This document shows, one piece after another, positions 7,701 through 10,662 of a stretch of DNA of 10,662 nucleotides. The notes beneath the pieces were generated by a model that saw only the letters and a list, made by a program, of their open reading frames with translations, ran no database searches and was not told where the DNA came from. The DNA is from Bacteroides sp. (GTDB lineage Bacteria > Bacteroidota > Bacteroidia > Bacteroidales > Bacteroidaceae): positions 1-10,662 of the forward strand of contig JASLIW010000086.1 of assembly GCA_030152865.1 (NCBI GenBank), read 5' to 3'. Numbering within the stretch: position 1 is the stretch's first letter; the number at the start of each line of letters is the position of its first letter. The position numbers were made by a program, and so were the translations under genes.

Positions 7701-8224
7701 ATGGTATCCGTCTAGGAGCAGACTATAAAGGAGTAGACTTCTCTATTTTTATGCAAGGAATTGGTAAGCGTAAAATATGGGGTTCAGGACAACTTGCTAT
7801 CCCTGGATACAATGCTAAGGAAGGTGCTATGCCTACAGCTATTGCTGATAACTATTGGAGAGAAGACAGAACAGACGCCTTCTACCCAAGAGCTTGGGAT
7901 AATGGTAACTCTAACACAAGCTACTCTATGCAGGTGCAAACGAAGTACCTACTTGATATGTCCTACTTAAGAATAAAGAATATAACCTTAGGTTATTCAT
8001 TCCCTCAGAAGTGGCTCAATAAAGTATTCTTGAGCAATGCAAGAGTGTATGTTTCCTTAGAAAACTTCTTTACATTTGACAATTTAAGAGGACTACCTAT
8101 CGACCCAGAAGCTATTTCGGGTTACTCCATGTTTACCGACTCAAATAACTACAACTTAGGTAGAACAGGTACAGGAGCTCCAGTTTTTAAATCTGCCTCT
8201 TTTGGTATGCAATTAACCTTCTAA
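4754..8224 (+). CDS. SusC/RagA-family TonB-dependent outer-membrane transporter
   Basis: This 1156-residue protein is the barrel of a SusCD importer, which takes up oligosaccharides or peptides across the outer membrane using TonB energy. The ATG at 4754 gives a basic n-region (MIERHKRRG), a hydrophobic core (14-27) and a likely cleavage after VYA at residue 33. The next in-frame Met (14) would lose the basic region. Residues 50-117 form a carboxypeptidase-regulatory-like beta domain (GHIKDTNGDPVIGASI). LLDEVVIVGYG (123-133) is the usual SusC segment containing the TonB-box-like stretch. The plug follows (about 135-255), including LILVDNVEIPSI (203-214) and the SusC signature DIESISVLKDAASASIYGAK (221-240). 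The rest is beta-barrel and ends in a terminal Phe (MQLTF). DLDGDGYITPGD (951-962) resembles an EF-hand calcium loop. There is no N-terminal STN signalling domain, so anti-sigma/ECF control through this protein is unlikely. SusD begins 13 bases downstream. Confidence 0.97.
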   Translation: MIERHKRRGLSSHMLLVALCTSGFLLGGNNVYATPTNSTMEYSVEQQKSFIKGHIKDTNGDPVIGASILEKGTTNGTITDIDGNFSLSVKSGSILKISYIGFKAIETKAKDNLVITLKEDSELLDEVVIVGYGAQKKENLTGAVSSVKVDETLASRPIADVGRGLQGAVSGLTVSVPSGEVGSDPVMKIRGQVASIEGSSSPLILVDNVEIPSIQMINPDDIESISVLKDAASASIYGAKAAFGVILITTKQGAKTDKFEVSYSNNFSWQNPTKRIRMAGIEGLQYTVDAHKNRGASMPAGGFWRVNDESLEKMREWQELYGGSVKSSDPVVYGRDWYFDGVNKYGYRIYDGAKAMINDWTPSQTHNLSVNGRSGKTAYNIGLGYLKQEGLLKPAQHDDFKRHNASINVTSELNKYVTVRAGAIFSDRNKRYPEFGTTVADPWLYLYRWSRLFPIGVTERGMPLRTPDYEAANTFTSNRQNKYYSVNLGATITPLKDWEIRFDYNYSHQDNVTNAARPTLSGGDVWYTPIAWKDSEGNQVYVDEAGNPTDVGGIPAYQFPQTMYQDKSWISRNAGSVDQHVYNIYSTYNLFLGAEKEHKFKFMAGSNIVKKDWESNFSKKMDLIDLDNPQFAFASGTETVNATNNWEAQVGFFGRVNYSFADRYLLEANLRYDGTSKFPSDVRWRTFPSFSAGWVITNEKFMEPLEPVLSFAKLRASWGVIGDQTVPNHLYFPRMNQYKTSWLGSDGIPFWGYTTPNAVSRDITWQDIETLNLGFDFRFYKNIFGVTFDWFQRKTKNMILPGDALPETHGTGAPKGNYGNLRTRGWELALDFNYRFENGLGINGMASISDATTYITKGADYMIPKEDRKLSNSYSTGRRFGDIYGYVTDRLYQKDDFVYDAEGNIEKTTIIINGVAKETYKLAGENPVYQTYLEDGKGVVIFSPGDVRYKDLDGDGYITPGDGTVGNPGDRKVIGNTTPRYEYGIRLGADYKGVDFSIFMQGIGKRKIWGSGQLAIPGYNAKEGAMPTAIADNYWREDRTDAFYPRAWDNGNSNTSYSMQVQTKYLLDMSYLRIKNITLGYSFPQKWLNKVFLSNARVYVSLENFFTFDNLRGLPIDPEAISGYSMFTDSNNYNLGRTGTGAPVFKSASFGMQLTF

Positions 8225-8237
8225 AAAGAAATACTAT

Positions 8238-10106
8238 ATGAAAACGAAATATATTACATTATTATCCCTAGTATCACTTTTATTTGTTGGATGTAGCGAT
8301 ATTTTAGATCGTCCATCTAAGACAGATGCTAATGATGATACCTTTTGGGTAAGTGAAACAAAAGTACGTTTATTTGCACACGAATTCTACGCAAAAGAAT
8401 TTACAGGATATGGTGTAGGATACAGTACAAATTACGCTGCACTTCTTGGATACGAATTTAGTGACGACGTATTGCATCAAGGAAATCAAAGTGAATTCGA
8501 GCGCAATGTGCCAACTTCTAAAGGGAGTACTTCAATAGAAGAAAGAAATCCTGCTTGGCAGTCTACCTACACAGGACCTACTTGGAACTTTGCATGGATT
8601 CGTAAAGCAAACCTAATGATAGATCGTGTAGAGAATCGTATGAAAGGCATCTTAAGCGAAGAGGCATTTAAGCACTGGCTTGGTGTCGGTCGCTTCTTCA
8701 GAGCTACAGAGTATGCTAATCTAGCACGTGTATTCGGTGATGTACCTTACTATGACAAAGTAGTAGCTGACAATGATTACGATGAGCTGTACAAAGCTCG
8801 TACTCCACGTAACGAAGTTATGGATCATGTCTATGACGATTTCAAATATGCAATGGAACATGTACGCAAAAATGATGGTGACCAAACCGTAAACCGCTAC
8901 ATTGTTGCTGCTCTTGCTAGTCGCTATGCCTTGATTGAAGGTACTACACAAAAGTATTACTACAAAGATAACGAACGAGCTAAGAAGTTCTTAGAGCTTG
9001 CTATCGAAGCTGCTGAGCTAGTAAAAAACAGCGGTAATTTTGATATCGTCACAGACTTTAGAAGTTTATTTGGCTCACAAGATCTAAAAGGAAATAAAGA
9101 CTGTATTTTATATAGGCATTATGATGTAGCTCATCAAATAACACACTGTGTAGCTACATACTGTAACCTTTCTGAATCAAGAAGTGCTGGTCCTACCCTA
9201 GACTTAATCAAAGCATTTATTTGTAACGATGGTAAGGATTTCACCACCTCAGAATTAGAGAATGCAGACGACTTCTCATTAGAGAACCTAATTAAAACTC
9301 GTGATCCAAGATTCGAGGCTTCATTCTGGCACAAACCTTCTCCACTATCTAAAGCGTCATACCTATATATTGTTAAGTTTATAGATCGTGAAGGCCCAGA
9401 ATTTGCTGCAGCAGGAGAAGCCGTTCCTACTGAATATACTTCGACCAATAATAAGAACGATTATCCTGTACTCCGTTATGCTGAAGTTCTACTAAATTGG
9501 ATCGAAGCCAAAGCTGAACTGGCTACTATTGGAGGCACAAGCGTAACTCAATCTGACATTGATGAGTCTATCAATAAAATTCGCAATAGACCCCTTGATA
9601 AGGTAGCTATTGATAGAGGCGTGAAAAAGACTGCACCGATGGTCCTTTCTAGCCTTCCTGAAGACCCTAATAGAGATAGTGATGTTTCAAAACTCATTTG
9701 GGAGATTAGAAGAGAGAGACGTATGGAGCTTGCCTTCGAATTCTCAAGAATAGTTGATTTACGTCGTTGGGGTAAGCTTGAGTATATGGATACCAACAAA
9801 AATCTAGATTTACTAACAGGAACATGGGTTAACTTCCCGGTAGAACTACCTGGTGAACTAACTCCTAAAAACATAGGTATCTTATCTGTTATAACCAAGG
9901 ATGGACAACAGATCAAGTACAATGGTCAAAACGGAAATGAAATGGTAGGATTCTTTAGACACCTAGATAACAAACATCGTTTAACTGTATTAGATCAACC
10001 TGGCATCAACCCTTACTTATCACCTGTTGGCAGAAACAATATGACAGACTATAAGAACAAGGGATATGAACTCAAGCAAACAGAGGGCTGGCCTTCTTTA
10101 GACTAA
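8238..10106 (+). CDS. SusD/RagB-family substrate-binding outer-membrane lipoprotein
   Basis: This 622-residue protein is the surface lid of the SusCD importer. It binds the substrate and closes over the SusC barrel. The N-terminus MKTKYITLLSLVSLLFVGC is a lipoprotein signal with the lipidated Cys at residue 19. The -3 position is Phe, a slightly weak lipobox. The mature protein starts CSDILDRPSKTDAND, followed by the usual SusD N-terminal helices (TFWVSETKVRLFAHEFY, 35-51). The C-terminal part carries the family hallmarks VLRYAEVLLNWIEAKAEL (411-428) and IRRERRMELAFEFSRIVD (490-507) followed by LRRWG (508-512). Its length is ordinary for the family. It lies 13 bases after susC with no promoter or terminator between, so they are co-transcribed. 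Substrate cannot be deduced: no linked degradative enzyme is visible. Confidence 0.97.
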   Translation: MKTKYITLLSLVSLLFVGCSDILDRPSKTDANDDTFWVSETKVRLFAHEFYAKEFTGYGVGYSTNYAALLGYEFSDDVLHQGNQSEFERNVPTSKGSTSIEERNPAWQSTYTGPTWNFAWIRKANLMIDRVENRMKGILSEEAFKHWLGVGRFFRATEYANLARVFGDVPYYDKVVADNDYDELYKARTPRNEVMDHVYDDFKYAMEHVRKNDGDQTVNRYIVAALASRYALIEGTTQKYYYKDNERAKKFLELAIEAAELVKNSGNFDIVTDFRSLFGSQDLKGNKDCILYRHYDVAHQITHCVATYCNLSESRSAGPTLDLIKAFICNDGKDFTTSELENADDFSLENLIKTRDPRFEASFWHKPSPLSKASYLYIVKFIDREGPEFAAAGEAVPTEYTSTNNKNDYPVLRYAEVLLNWIEAKAELATIGGTSVTQSDIDESINKIRNRPLDKVAIDRGVKKTAPMVLSSLPEDPNRDSDVSKLIWEIRRERRMELAFEFSRIVDLRRWGKLEYMDTNKNLDLLTGTWVNFPVELPGELTPKNIGILSVITKDGQQIKYNGQNGNEMVGFFRHLDNKHRLTVLDQPGINPYLSPVGRNNMTDYKNKGYELKQTEGWPSLD

Positions 10107-10147
10107 GCTGAGTAATCTAATTCTTACTAATAAAAAACGAAGACACA

Positions 10148-10662
10148 ATGAATAGATATATAAAATATATGGGGCTTTTAGTAGCCCCACTACTCCTGTC
10201 ACTTTCAGCCTGTAGCAGTGATGACAGTGAGATGAATACCACACAATTCAAAACTGAGATCCACGAAATAAGTATTCAAAATGGAGGTCTAGACGGACAA
10301 ACTCAGATCAAGGGAAAAGTAGATGAGCTAAGTAAAAAAATAACCTTCCCCAAGCTTGACCCTGCTACTGATTTATCGGCAGTTTGCTTCAATGCTACAC
10401 TCTCAGATGGGGCCGAATTGGATAAGGAAACTTACGACTTCACAATAAAAGAGGGAGATACAGAAAAAACAAATATCATAAAAGTGGTCAACAGTACACG
10501 ATACAGAGAGTACTTTGCAACATTGCGACTAAAAGTGCCTGTATTTGGGGCTGATTTTGATCAAAAAGAAGCATTTGACCATAATGCAGCTACAAAAAAT
10601 GTATATGAGCACTTTAGCGCTGGCTCTACTCGAGGCACAGACTTTAATGGCGAATACATCCT
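10148..10662 (+). CDS. Partial lipoprotein downstream of susD; candidate surface glycan-binding protein
   Basis: An open frame from the ATG at 10148 runs without a stop to the window edge (171 codons). It starts MNRYIKYMGLLVAPLLLSLS followed by AC, a clear lipoprotein signal with lipobox LSAC and the lipidated Cys at residue 22. The mature end CSSDDSE is acidic, like the export signals that send Bacteroidota lipoproteins to the cell surface. Residues about 32-125 look like a beta-rich Ig-like domain, similar in pattern to DUF5018-type modules (KKITFPKLDPATDLSAV, 63-79). From about 130 (VFGADFDQKEAFDHNAATKN) a second domain begins, which from memory resembles DUF4623-type lipoproteins. Sitting 41 bases after susD without a terminator, it is probably in the same operon, in the place of SusE/F-type surface glycan-binding proteins. 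Its exact function is unknown. Confidence 0.8.
   Translation, partial: MNRYIKYMGLLVAPLLLSLSACSSDDSEMNTTQFKTEIHEISIQNGGLDGQTQIKGKVDELSKKITFPKLDPATDLSAVCFNATLSDGAELDKETYDFTIKEGDTEKTNIIKVVNSTRYREYFATLRLKVPVFGADFDQKEAFDHNAATKNVYEHFSAGSTRGTDFNGEYI

Noticed and set aside
9548..9922. A 124-residue minus-strand open frame inside susD
   Set aside because: It lies wholly opposite a strongly recognised SusD sequence, has low-complexity Ser/Leu-rich composition expected from antisense reading, and shows no domain or start-region signal.
1..10662. Mobile element, CRISPR array, tRNA or an undescribed defence cassette
   Set aside because: No transposase, integrase, regularly spaced repeat, cloverleaf or defence-type domain was recognised. 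Nearly all of the sequence is taken up by identifiable housekeeping and glycan-uptake genes.

Overview
The window looks like chromosomal DNA from a Bacteroidota bacterium, probably order Bacteroidales. The main reasons are an adjacent SusC/SusD outer-membrane pair, a surface-type lipoprotein after it, A-rich leaders without clear Shine-Dalgarno sequences, and boxes matching the Bacteroidota -7 consensus TAnnTTTG before two genes. Base composition is moderately AT-rich throughout. No rRNA, tRNA, CRISPR array, insertion sequence or phage gene was seen, and no main reading frame is broken. Genus cannot be fixed from the sequence alone.

Left part (1-2257, minus strand): a two-gene unit. A 711-residue CPA2-type cation:proton antiporter with cytoplasmic universal-stress-like domains is followed, with a TAATG stop/start overlap, by the first 40 codons of a ThiF/TcdA-like protein (probable tRNA threonylcarbamoyladenosine dehydratase) that runs off the window. 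A 201-base divergent intergenic region (2258-2458) separates this unit from the next gene.

Middle part (2459-4459, plus strand): aspartate-semialdehyde dehydrogenase (asd, lysine/threonine/methionine and diaminopimelate synthesis), closed by a strong intrinsic terminator at 3484-3514. A separately promoted BadF/BadG-family sugar kinase, most like N-acetylglucosamine kinases of Bacteroidota, comes next. Its N-terminal phosphate motif is unusual.

Right part (4460-10662, plus strand): the start of a polysaccharide-utilisation-type locus. A 294-base leader region holds three short inverted repeats. Then come a SusC/RagA TonB-dependent transporter (1156 aa), 13 bases later a SusD/RagB substrate-binding lipoprotein (622 aa), and 41 bases later an incomplete lipoprotein in the position usually held by SusE/F-type surface glycan-binding proteins. 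SusC and SusD would form the lidded outer-membrane importer, with the third protein assisting at the cell surface. No glycoside hydrolase, sulfatase, peptidase or regulator lies in the window, so the substrate cannot be named.

Most of the content is recognisable and ordinary. The points most worth checking are a Val where related antiporters, from memory, carry an Asp in a membrane helix, Glu replacing Asp in the kinase phosphate motif, the structured susC leader, and the incomplete third lipoprotein.
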